A DNA stretch of 64,000 bases from Schizophyllum amplum (taxonomy: Eukaryota > Basidiomycota > Agaricomycetes > Agaricales > Schizophyllaceae), in NCBI GenBank assembly GCA_007026445.1, contig VDMD01000037.1, forward strand, positions 244,550-308,549. The letters are read 5' to 3'. The position numbers and the translations under genes were made by a program. Below are positions 44,185 through 54,973 of this stretch, piece by piece (within the stretch, counting starts at the first letter, position 1; each line of letters opens with the position of its first letter). The notes beneath the pieces are model-generated. The model ran no database searches, had not been told where the DNA came from, and worked only from the letters and a program-made list of their open reading frames with translations.

Positions 44185-46159
44185 ATGCTTGACCCGACCT
44201 ACCCAGCCTTCCCCGTTTGCGCCTTTCTGGGCTTCATGTGCTGCATGGTGCCGCTGCCCTGGCACCTACAGTCGTGGAATTCGGGAACATGCTTCCTCAT
44301 GATATGGACCGCCATCGCCTGCCTCAGCCAGTTCGTCAACTCCATCATATGGGCAGACCACTCTCGCAACGTCGCGCCTATCTGGTGCGAAATATGTACG
44401 TGTCGCCAGTGCATCGCGGGCGTCCTACTGACATACCGCTCAGCTATACGCATCACCCTTGGCGCCTCCGTCGGTATCCCGCGTCCTCCCTATGCATTGT
44501 ACGCCGCCTCTACAGCATTGCGAAAGTGCAGGCGGTCTCCTCCACTCGCGCCGAGGTGCGTCATTAGTCCACTTGCCTGCTTCGGTGTCTGACCCTTTGT
44601 TCAGAAATTCCGCGCCATCATGGTGGACTCCCTCATATGCGTACTGTTTCCCATCCTCTATATCGTGCTGCGTGCGTCCCTTTTCCTCTCATTACTGCTC
44701 TTCGCTCATGACCTCTCAGAAATCGTTGTGCAAGGCCACCGTTTCAACATCCTCGAGAACATTGGCTGCTTCCCGGCCATTGTCAACACCCCCTTGACGT
44801 ATCCTATCACTTTCATGTGGCCCGTCCTCGTCGGCTTCGTCTCGGCGATATATTCAGGTGAGTACCCATCCACTCTTTCCTTGCTATAGCTAACATCCTC
44901 ACTAGTCCTCACCCTCGTGCATTTCAACCGCCATCGCCTGCAGTTCAGCCAGTTCCTTCACAGCAACTCCACGCTCAGCGTCAGCCGATACCTCCGACTT
45001 ATGGCGCTCGCGCTTACCGAGATCATGTGCACGACGCCCATGGGTATCTTCGTCATCATTCTCAATGCAAAAGCCACCCCTGTCTCCCCCTACGTCAGCT
45101 GGGAGGCTACACATTGGGGATACTCGCGCGTCGATCAGGTGCCGGCTATCCTCTGGCGCAGCGACCGCCTGCTCGTCGCCTCGTACGAGCTGACGCGATG
45201 GAGCTCGCCTGCCATCGGGTTCATCTTCTTCTTCTACTTCGGCTTCGCGCAGGAAGCGCGTCGCAACTACGCCGCCGCCTGGTCCGCCGTCCGCCGTTTC
45301 CTTCGCATTCCGGAGACTCTTCCTTCGCTGCCGGGTTCCAAGAAGTGCGTTTCCTTTGTTCCCTTTACACGATCGCTTTACTGACATTTGCCTCAGGCCC
45401 TTCGCCATGCCATCCATGGGCAACTCTCTCCCGGCCAAGGCCAAGGCATATCCCGCGCCCCCCAAGCAATACGCGAGCAACAAGCCATACGCGACACCCA
45501 TCCCCATCCACATGCACGGCATGCAGAAGCTGGCTTCATTCGACCTGTGCAACAAGGATCTCCCTCCATACCCCGACGTCGAGGCGTACCCCTCCGCACC
45601 CATATACACCGTCGAGCACTCCACCGTCGTCGACTCCTTCGCCATCGGCACGGCATACTCCACGGACGGCACCGCGTACACGACAGACAGCACCACGTAC
45701 TCGCCAGATGCGACCCCTGCGGCCTTCCGCTCACACAGCGTCGCCTACCGCCCGCACAGCGTGGCCGTCTCCCTGCCCATGACCGCAACCGCCCCGGCGG
45801 CGGACGACCTCCCAGATACGCCGAGCTCGTGCTCCTCATCGGACTCGTTCTCGACGTTGCAGTCGCGCGACTTCATCGTCCTCCCGAGCACGCGGCCCAG
45901 CAGCGCTGAGCTCGCGCTGCCGCGGAGACCCAGTCCGTCGAGCCCGCCGCGCCTGCCGCGGCTCTCGCAGTTGTTCGGGATCGCCCCATTGTCGGAGACG
46001 GTGCAGCTCGACGCGCCTGAGGCGGAGGCAGCGCGACCAACCTCGGAGGCGACCCGGCAAACCTCGGAGGCAGAGGTGGAAGCGGCCGAGCCGCGCTCGC
46101 CTGGCCTCCTCGACGTACCGACGTCCCCGAGGACGCATTTCCGGCACGCGTCGGTATGA
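44185..46159 (+). CDS. STE3: STE3-type pheromone receptor 3
   Basis: Starts at ATG 44185 (MLDPTYPAFPVCAFLGF); first exon 44185-44395 with donor GTACGT, followed by about five more exons to the stop at 46157-46159, roughly 580 residues. Seven hydrophobic segments and STE3 landmarks are present (WCEI, GIPASSLCIVRRLYS, NILENIGCFPAIVN, TRWSSPAIGFIFFFYFGFA). The tail of about 250 residues differs from those of receptors 1 and 2: it has LPPYPDVEAYPSAPIYTVEH, a Tyr/Thr-rich repeat and a Glu/Ala-rich end. It lies on the opposite strand from the other two and closes the mating-type core. A decayed copy of its tail exon is found at 49165-49640. Confidence 0.92.
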
Positions 46160-47059
46160 TGATGATGAGGACGATGCCTGACGGACCTTCTGCTATGTTT
46201 TTGACGCTTTCCGACGCCTGCTATATACCACCCCCTGATCGCTGGCACCCGCCTGGCGAATGCATGGCTCGAGAGACATCTCGCCTGCTCATTGAATATC
46301 ACCCCACTACCGCTCCCGACTATTCATCGCTACCAACTATCTCATCGTTACTCACTGACTATCGCACTGCTACATACTTACCCTCTGGTCTTGCGTTGCC
46401 GTTGTGCGCCAAGGCGAACGCTTCCCTCTGTCTCTTAGTTACTGACGCGCCACCTTTCGTTATTCCTTGTCGCATACCTTTCACGCATATGATCACGACT
46501 GCTTACTTAGATATCCTTCCTCTGGTCCCGAGGTCTTGACGACGATGTACTTCTAGCTATGTATCTCATGCGAATGAAACGATGATGATGATGATGAACC
46601 TGGCGTCAAGTTCTTGGTTCTCGAGCTGGAAGTTCGTTTCAGTCTTCCGCGGCCTGGCTGTGGCCTAGAGGTCAACCTCGCATACGACAGCGGCTTCAAC
46701 TGAGGGCCAGGTGGATAGCTATACGTGGGAGAGAGTTGAGTGTGGATCTACTAGTACATACTTATCCACACCAGCACCCATCGCGATCAACAAAGGAAAA
46801 CACCGTCCCGGCAAAAGCCGGCGTGACAGCGTCAATGTTCCTTTTTGCGCCTGAGCTCGTACTCCCATCGACGACAGGCCAGCCCACGCCAGCCGCTGCC
46901 ATAGACTTCTTCATCTGACGCTGAACTTGGGATCTTCGCAGACATCGACCGGCGACGAAATATACTACACATATTTCGAAGTGTATGCCTGCTTTTTCAC
47001 TGTCTTCCATCGAAAGACTGACCCAAAATCGCAGATTTGTGCGCACGAGTCAATCAATT
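46160..47059. other. Intergenic region between receptor 3 and F-box copy E
   Basis: No gene. The part from about 46640 to 47059 is recognisably similar to 49690-50075, upstream of F-box copy F, showing that it belongs to the duplicated block. A (GAT)n-like run lies at 46581-46596. Confidence 0.55.
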
Positions 47060-48725
47060 ATGCATCCAGCTCTAGAGATACCTGAAATTGTACTCTCGGT
47101 ATGCAACGCGCTGGTCGCAAAGAAGGACGGTGCAGAGAAACACGGTCCGTACGACGTGCACGCGCGCGCACTCGCCGCATGCGCGCGGACGTGTCGGGCT
47201 TTCTATATGCCGGCTATCATGGCGCTCTGGAAGTACGACGGCTTGACGCTGAGGACATCCTACTGCACTGCATGCCGCAAGACGTCTGGGAAAGGAGGCC
47301 AAACACCCTAAGGTACCTCGGCTGTGCAGAGTTATTCGTACGTATGTTCACTCTTGATATCACCGCTGTCGCTCACACCCAATGCCAGTATCCAAAGCGT
47401 CCCATACTCCCCACGGATACAGAGCGACTCATGTTTTACGCGCCGCTGGTCAACAAGCTCAGCGTTGGCCATCCTGTAGATGACATACACGACAGGGAGC
47501 GGGAGGTTGGGCTGTCTGAAGAAGGGTACGAAGCCATCGTCTCTGTGCTTCCTCATCCCGTCTTTGTCAACCTGCGTCACCTCGTCTGGCATACCCTCTG
47601 CGGCGGCCTCAGCCATATTCAACAATATCTCTCGCCGTCGCTCAGGTCGCTCACGCTCAAACTATCGTGGGATGCTCGCCCGCATATCTCCCTGCTATCC
47701 GACCTAGCTGATCGCTGTCCTTTCGTTACGTCATTCCATTTGGACACCGAATTCAAAAGCTACGACGTAGAAGACAACGACGAACTCAAGATCCTTCATT
47801 CGCGTCTGATTCGGCCTGGGACCTTCACTCCCTGAGATCCGACTTACTGGCTCATTCATCCCTCATTTTCTTGTCCCAGTCATCACATCTGACACGACTC
47901 GTCACCAGCCCGCAAGATACGCTACGCTGGATTCCAGTCTCGCTGCCCCCCAAAGCCTTTGCATTTCTATGCTATCTCCATCTAGGAAACATAGAAATGC
48001 GGCTCTGCCTAGAGCTCTTACAAGCCTCCACCTTCACAGCTTTGGGAAGCCTCTCGCTATGTCTTCTCAAAGTGGCTGCTGGTGACTGGAAGAGACTGTA
48101 CGCCGCTATCCGAGCCGCACATGCGCAGCCTCAACTGTTGTATTCCCTGGGTATCGAGGAGTGGGACCCAAAGGATGACAACATAGAGGTCAATCCGGTG
48201 ACGGACGACCAGATCATGCCCCTTCTCGACTTCACCGAGCTGTGCGAGCTCAGCATGCAGACCTTGAGCGGGTTCGACCTGGAACCGGTCACGCTCGAGC
48301 GCATGGCGACGGCGTGGCCTGCCGTGGAGAGGCTCTCGCTTCGCAGTACCATACACCTGGAGTGGCAGCGGCGCTTGACGGTGTACGCGCTCGTCCCATT
48401 GGCAATGCACTGTCCCGACTTGCGCGACCTCGACCTCGAGATCGATGGTACCGGTGTGTCATTCGACCAAAATCTGCCGGACCCGAGCACCTTGTCGCCT
48501 CTCTCGCCCATCCACGACTCCCGTGCCGTCGCTTCATTTCTGTCAATCTACTTTCGTCAGCTGGCTAGCATTCACTCGAATGCCAATAGAACACCGGGCG
48601 AGCTCTGGAGGCACGTAAGAAAGCTCGTAAAGAAGTTCTCGAATATGGGGGACCATGAGCGCATAGAGGCGGTTGACGACTATGATCTGCAGTTAGATTT
48701 CTCATCAGACGAGGAGGATGATTGA
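47060..48725 (+). pseudogene. F-box-like/LRR gene, group I (copy E), two frameshifts
   Basis: Begins at ATG 47060 with the standard MHPALEIPEIVLSVCNALV start and ends with an acidic tail at 48725. Compared base by base with copy F, one base is missing near 47251 (E reads CTGAGGACATC, F reads CTCGAGACTATC) and one near 47808 (ATTCGGCCTGGG against ATTCGCGCCTGGG). The intron at 47338-47388 is 51 bases, the same place and length as in copy F. The proline-rich NPPRP block seen in its relatives is eroded. Both losses would truncate the protein, so it is probably dead, although sequence error cannot be excluded. Confidence 0.75.
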
Positions 48726-49164
48726 ACTTGGTGCGGTCTGATTAACGCTCTCCGCTATCTCATATATTGACGGTCGGGTACAGAATGCAGTTCAACGATG
48801 CATGGCGATGATCAGGTGCAGTGAATAGGTGGCCACACATGCACACTGTCGATATAGGGCATCGCTCGACACATCGACGTCAACCACGGTGTATCATATT
48901 CTCCGAGACAGCGGAGCTCGTAAGTGTGCGGAGGGGCCAATTTTTGAACAACTGTATCTTTCTTGAGCGGGCGACGTGTTCGAACATTATCCAATATAAC
49001 TGACTACTTCCGCGTAGGAGAGTCCGGTGAGCTTGAATCTGCACTTGTGCAGGAGAGCGAGCAAGATGTGAACAGCCAGCCACATTGTGCCACGGTCCAG
49101 ACACGAGAGACAGAGCGACCTTTTCATCGGTAGAAATAAGCCTAGAAGCACGGCTTTTTTGCAG
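48726..49164. other. Junction region of the tandem duplication
   Basis: Sequence after copy E resembles that after copy F (around 51800-51900), so the duplicated block extends past the F-box gene. The join to the copied receptor tail lies in about 49000-49165. No gene. Confidence 0.45.
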
Positions 49165-49640
49165 GTTGCAGAAGGTGGCTTCCCTCGACTCATGCAACAA
49201 CGACCTTCCGCCCTACCCCGACGTCGACGCGTACCGCCCCGCACCGATATATACCGTGGAGCACTCCACTGTCGTTGACTAGTGACTCCCTGGACATTGG
49301 CGCGTTGTATTCGACGGCCCGATGGCACCGCATACACGACGAATAGCACTGTATATTTGCCTGGCACAATCGACTCGACGCCCGCGGCCTACCGCCAGCC
49401 TTGCCTTCTCGGATAGGCTTCCTAGCTATGCCCGTCCGCGCCCGGGGCGGACGACGTCCAATATACGCCGAGCTTGTGCTCCTCATCGGACTCGGATTCG
49501 ACGTTGCAGTCAGGCGATCTCATCGTCCTTCCGAGCGACGCTGACCTTGCGCCACCGCGTAGACGTAGTTTGATTCTCGAGGCCGCCGCCCTTGCCGTGG
49601 CTCTCGCAGCTGTTCATGATCGCCCCGTTGTCGGCGGCGG
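49165..49640 (+). pseudogene. Decayed copy of the receptor 3 cytosolic tail
   Basis: Readable stretches match the last exon of receptor 3: KVASLDSCNNDLPPYPDVDA and APIYTVEHSTVVD (about 49168-49279, then a stop), and CSSSDSDSTLQSGDLIVLPS (about 49475-49535). Order and spacing follow 45525-45900 in the intact gene. The frame changes between stretches and the membrane domain is absent. It is the left part of the duplicated block that ends with F-box copy F. Confidence 0.75.
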
Positions 49641-50075
49641 TGCGTGGCTGAGCGCCCTCGGCATGTTGAGCCTGCAAGTTCGTGAGCTAGTGGCCGGAAC
49701 CCATCAATCTCGCATGCGACAGCATTCTCAGCATGGGGCAGACATCATGTGGAGGGCAGTCACCGAGTGGGACATGTACTTTACGAATAACACCAGCACC
49801 CATTGCAATCAACAAAGGAAAACAATATCCCGGCAAAAGCCGGCGCAGGCGCAGCCTTGACGGCGTGAATGTTCCATTTTGCTCTTGAGCCCGTACTCCC
49901 ATCAACGACGGGTAAACCCAGGCCAGCCGCTGCCATAGACTGTCCATCTGAAATTGAAACTGCGGTCGTTGCAGACATCCACCGGGACGAAATATCTCAC
50001 AGTGTATGCCTGCTTTTGTCGTCCCTTGAAGGACTGACTCAACATCGCAGATCTGCGTGCACGAGTGGATCAAGC

Positions 50076-51791
50076 ATGCATCCAGCTCTAGAGATACCTG
50101 AAATTGTACTCTCGGTATGCAACGCGCTGGTTGCAAAGAAGGAAGACGCGACAGGAGACGGCCCATACGACGTGCACGCGCGCGCGCTCGCCGCATGCGC
50201 GCAGACGTGTCGAGCTTTCTATATGCCCGCTATCATGGCGCTCTGGAAGTACGACGACTTGATGCTCGAGACTATCCTCCTGCATTGCATGCCAGAGGAT
50301 GTCTGGGACACGAAGCCAAACACTCAAGGCGACGCCGCTTGTTCGAAGTTAATTGTAAGCATGTTCACTCTTCATCTATCTGATGTCGCTGACATCGGAT
50401 ATCAGTATCCAAAGTGTCCCATACTCCCCGCAGATGCAGAGCGACTCCTTTTTTATGCGCCGCTAGTCAACAAGCTCATCGTCGGCTGGCCTGTAGATGG
50501 CAAGTTTACCCGGGTGTGGGAAGCTGGTCTGTCCAAAGAGGGGTACGAAGCCGTATCTTCTGTGCTTCCCCACCCCGCCTTTGTCAACATGCGTCACCTC
50601 ATTTGGTATACCGGCGGCGCCAGCCTCAGCCATATCCAACAATATCTGTCGCCGTCGCTCAGCTCGCTCACGCTGAAGCTAACAAGAGCTGCTCGCCCGC
50701 ACATCTCTCTGCTGTCCGACCTCGCTGATCGCTGTCCTTTCGTTACGTCATTCAACTTGGACACCGACGACTACTCCGAAGGCAGGGGAGAAGTCGAGGT
50801 CCTTCATTCCCGTCTAATTCGCGCCTGGGACCTTCACTCCCTAGACTCCTGTATACTGGATCATTCATCCCTCATTTACTTAGCCCAGTCACCGCATCTG
50901 ACGCAACTCGTCAACGACCGCGGAGATACGCTGAGCTGGATTCCACTCTCGCTGCCCCATAAACCCTTCGCATCTCTATGTTATCTCCATCTGCGAAACA
51001 TAGATATGCGGCTCTGCATGGACCTCGTACAAGCCTGCACCTTCACGGCTTTGCGACGACTTGAGCTATTTCCCTTCAACCCGGCCGCTGGCGACTGGAA
51101 GAGATTGTACACCGCTATCCGAGCTGCGCATGCGCAGCCTCAGCTACTATATTCTCTGGAAATTGAGCAGTGGGGCTTCGAAGAAACCAACGTGCAGGGA
51201 GATCCGGTGACGGAAGACGATATCGTGTCCCTGCTCGACTTCACCGAACTGAGCACGCTCAGTCTGGAGACCCTGGGAGGGTTCGACCTCGAGCCAGCCA
51301 CGCTCGAGCGCATGGCGACGACGTGGCCCGCCATGAAGATGCTCTCGCTTCGCGGTGTCGTACGCCCAGAGTGGCAGCGGCGCTTGACGCTGTATGCGCT
51401 TGTCCCACTTGCCATGCACTGTCCCAAATTGAACAACCTCGAGCTCGAGTTTGACGGTACCGGCGTGTCGTTCGACCAAAACCCGCCGCGTCCCGACACC
51501 CCATCGCCTCTCACCGCACTCGCAGTGAAGTGGTCGCCCATTAACAGCTCGCGCGCAGTCGCTGCATTTCTCTCCGTCTATTTCCCTCATCTCAGGCACG
51601 TTGAGGCTTCCGACGAACTGCCGGGCAAGCGATGGGGGCGCGTAGGAGAGCTGGTACCGGTGTTCTCGAAGATACGGGAGCACGAGCGCATGGAGGCGGC
51701 GGGACGGGCACCTCCTTTGTATTCGTGGAAAATCACGGTGGACGATTGTGATCTGCATTCAGAATCGTCTTCAGACGAGGAAGACGAGTGA
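50076..51791 (+). CDS. F-box-like/LRR protein, group I (copy F)
   Basis: ATG 50076 (MHPALEIPEIVLSVCNAL). Exons 50076-50354 and 50406-51791 give 554 residues; the 51-base intron (GTAAGC...ATCAG) has no stop and is a multiple of three, so the unspliced message also stays open. F-box-like N-terminus with CAQTCRAFYMPAIMALW, LRR repeats, NPPRPDTPSPL and WSPINSSRAVAAFLSVYFP, acidic end SSSDEEDE. This is the intact twin of copy E and close to copy A on the left flank. Presumed SCF adaptor of unknown target. Confidence 0.87.
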   Translation: MHPALEIPEIVLSVCNALVAKKEDATGDGPYDVHARALAACAQTCRAFYMPAIMALWKYDDLMLETILLHCMPEDVWDTKPNTQGDAACSKLIVSMFTLHLSDVADIGYQYPKCPILPADAERLLFYAPLVNKLIVGWPVDGKFTRVWEAGLSKEGYEAVSSVLPHPAFVNMRHLIWYTGGASLSHIQQYLSPSLSSLTLKLTRAARPHISLLSDLADRCPFVTSFNLDTDDYSEGRGEVEVLHSRLIRAWDLHSLDSCILDHSSLIYLAQSPHLTQLVNDRGDTLSWIPLSLPHKPFASLCYLHLRNIDMRLCMDLVQACTFTALRRLELFPFNPAAGDWKRLYTAIRAAHAQPQLLYSLEIEQWGFEETNVQGDPVTEDDIVSLLDFTELSTLSLETLGGFDLEPATLERMATTWPAMKMLSLRGVVRPEWQRRLTLYALVPLAMHCPKLNNLELEFDGTGVSFDQNPPRPDTPSPLTALAVKWSPINSSRAVAAFLSVYFPHLRHVEASDELPGKRWGRVGELVPVFSKIREHERMEAAGRAPPLYSWKITVDDCDLHSESSSDEEDE

Positions 51792-54700
51792 GGGTATGTG
51801 TCGTGCTGCACTGTGCGCTACAGCATGCATGATGTATTGATGGTGAGCACAGAGCGCATTTCGACGATGCTTGATGGTGGTCAGGCGTAGGACTCACGAG
51901 TCGAATGTTGATGGACATTCAGTCCTGCAGCCGCCGTAGAAGAGGGCATGAGCTTAATTTGTAGCCATCTGAACAGAGTGCAGACAATAGAGACGTGCAA
52001 GATGTGCAAAGCGATATTGAAACTGCACAAGCCTATGCGCGTTACTGCAGCACGTATGTCCTTCTCGTAAGTACTGCACATGAGCTTACTAACGAGGAGG
52101 ATGCTCAAGAGACTGGCTGTGTCTCAAAAAATAATGTGTGTCAACCTCTGACTTGACTGCAGGAGGCAAGCACTGAGCGCTATCTGATTTCCGCCGCGCC
52201 GCGCGCCTCTCAAGGTCACGCGTCGTCGGTCGTCGCGTCGCGTCACTGCCACTTCTTTCCAACATTCGCCAAATTACAACAAACACAATGCCTTGATCCC
52301 TCCCTTCACGCTTGGCATGGTTGGACTACCGTCGACCTAATCAGTCATGTACATCGTCCTCTCGCTTCGGCATGCACATATGGCTGTTGTGACACGCCTT
52401 CTTTCGTGCTGGGCCGGCCTCCGCTCGAGTCCGGCTGGGCCTACGGCGGCGGCCTTCATTTGGCGTTCATTGCTCCGAAATGGACGGCCCTACTAGCTAT
52501 GAAGCTGAGAACGCTCATTGCGCTAGTCAAAGTTGCGCCTTGCGCTTGAAGCTGCGCGGTTCTCTGGCTCTGCTGAACTCCAGGCAAACATCTTACCAAA
52601 GCATCCGACTCTCGAGAGAGTCGCTTTTATCCCTTCTTACGTCGGTCACTCGGTGTATTTTCTGGACACTTTCTCGTGCGTGGCTTGTACCTCCGCTGCT
52701 CTCGTGCGAGGAACCGCTAAGCTAGCAATGCACTATCCAGGCCCACGTCATCTCCTCGTCGTCTCCAATGATCGTCGCCATCTGCAGTATGTATTCAATA
52801 TTAACATTGACACGGATAGCGCCCAGAATCGGATCTCCCTCGCACCTCCCGACTACGGTGCTTAATATCTACCTTGCGCATACGACGGCAGCCGTTGACC
52901 TCGTTTGGCTACTGTGTATATGACACGCTGCTCCGCCTCGCCGACGGGGGACAATCTGTCTGCTCACCCAATTCGAAGAGGGTTTTGCGCAAGTCTGGCG
53001 GAAATATTGGCTGCGATACAGCTCGAAAACAGGGCCTCTTCAAGAAATGCAAATATCGAGCTGCCTCTGGTCGTTCTGGAGTATTTGCGCGGGGGTTAGC
53101 GAATCCGGTGGCATAATGGGAAGGAGAGCGTCAGATTTCTGAAGGCCGCACGGCGAAGACGAGCTCATTCACATGACAAGTCGGAGGAGGAACGCGCTAT
53201 CTCGACGACTTGAACCAGGGCATTCCGGCTGATTCTCAGTCGGACTTGATCATCCTCCTTTAGCCAAACCTGCAAGTAACCTTCATATCAAGAGTCCCCT
53301 CTACTAGCCCTCTCGTCTGCGAACATCGCATGTCTAATTATCTACTCCTATTCTATCTCACGGTCTCGAACTTCTTTCAATTCAGTGGTCATTGACAGGA
53401 AGTGTCACGGTTGTACACGAAGAGCCAGCAGGCATGTCACAGACGTACGTGTCACCTTTTCTTCCTCTCCCCCTCATTGTCATTTCATCCGACAAATGAA
53501 AAAATCGTCGTCGGTCATCTCCATTGCTGCGGGTCTCGACGATGGCAAGGGAAAGCAACGATCCCGCAAGCGGAGGCATGGACCGTCACGGAACACGGCG
53601 TGACGCATACGGATGCCCTGAGGCTGCAGCGCTTTTCTAGCTCATCTCTCCCCGCAACCCACATCGAACGAGCATCATAAAGAGAATCCTTTCTTGCAAC
53701 GAGCTACGAAGGCTAGGATATATGCCAAGATGAGTACCGATGAAACCTCACGCTCTTCTCTTGACGCTGCGGTACGTTTGCTTCGGAGGGGCTATATATT
53801 CCATTCTCGATCCGCCCTTCTCCCTTCTCTGTTCGTATGAACTCAAAGGCTGAACCTGTATGCCTGAGCAGGCCACGGTGAGATCGAGCGAAGACACCGA
53901 CAAACGATCACAAAGGAATGCACGAATGGGGAAACTTGAAGCCGTCGCGCATGATGCGCTCGACGCCGCGTCGCCACGAGCGCCTAGGATCTTGTCCCTG
54001 GTGGGAAGACGTGTAGCCGGCTGTCAAGTCTACGGTGCGTGCTCTACTCTAGGCCAAGGCGCCTACTGATCTCGTTATCAGCTCTGCTCTCACGCTTCCG
54101 ACTTCGCGACGTTGCGTCCACCGGCCGCGCCACGAACTGTGGCCCGTAACAAAGAACAACGTCCCCCCACATGCAAATCAACGAACCTTCTTCTCTTGGT
54201 CTTTGCATTCGTCCGGGAAAGGGCACCGCGTACCAAGCAGGACTTGAGCGACATTACGTCAAATGCACCTTTTGGCCACTACAGCCGCGTCACGAACGAT
54301 GAGTGACCACGCGTCAGACCACCCATGCGGTCTTCCACTGCGCTCTCACGCCTTGTAAATCCTGGGAAGCTCTAGGAGCCTATTGGTGCTCTCGGAAGCT
54401 CGTCGAATTCCCTGCCGCGAGAGCCATCATCCCGTGGTTACCTCGGTAAGTAAAACATGTTCTTCTCTCGGAATTCTGTACTGACCGCACGCCTCATCAC
54501 ATAATGATTGTATTCGGCGGAGATCCCTTGAAGATTATCTGCGCACCACGAGGCTTTTGCTACAGCTCTTGAACAATTACAAGCACTTTGACAATAGACG
54601 AGCCAGCAGTTGCGCCGCGACACCGCATTCCCGCTATTCGATAGTTCGCTTTCGCGAGAGGCAAATTCTTATGAGTTTGCCACTATTTGCTGGCGGACGC

Positions 54701-54973
54701 TCGTCGACGCGACAGGGTCAGCGAATCCTCGCAGACGTTCCATGCGGGGACCTGCGTTGTGATGAGGCAAACCCATTAGGGTGGACAAAGGCGCCGTTCG
54801 GCCGGATCGCCTGCGCATGATGTCTCTTTCATGCCGGATGGAGGATTGCAATTCAATAAACAATTCTCCCTCCTTTTAAAGAGAAGCGCCCGCGCTCTGA
54901 CCTCTCTCTACCACCACCACCATCCCACCACTAGTGAGACCATCACCTTGCCCTCGTCCCCATTCCCGTCATC
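51792..54973. other. Three-kilobase gene-poor stretch
   Basis: No complete gene. A protein-like reading at about 52500-52865 (HLLVVSNDRRHLQYVFNINI) could be the remnant of an F-box/LRR-type gene, but it has no start, no F-box and no partner exon that I can place. Shorter frames at 53385-53680 and 54557-54820 look random. A TATA-like AATAAA lies near 54857, shortly before the next gene. Confidence 0.4.

Noticed and set aside
44902..45696. Long minus-strand frame across receptor 3.
   Set aside because: Antisense of the receptor exons; its apparent similarity to a frame near 49000-49370 only reflects the duplicated receptor tail.
52480..52865. Possible F-box/LRR remnant with HLQYVFNINI.
   Set aside because: Lacks the family's start, the CARTCRAF block and the C-terminal blocks, and no exon partner could be found.
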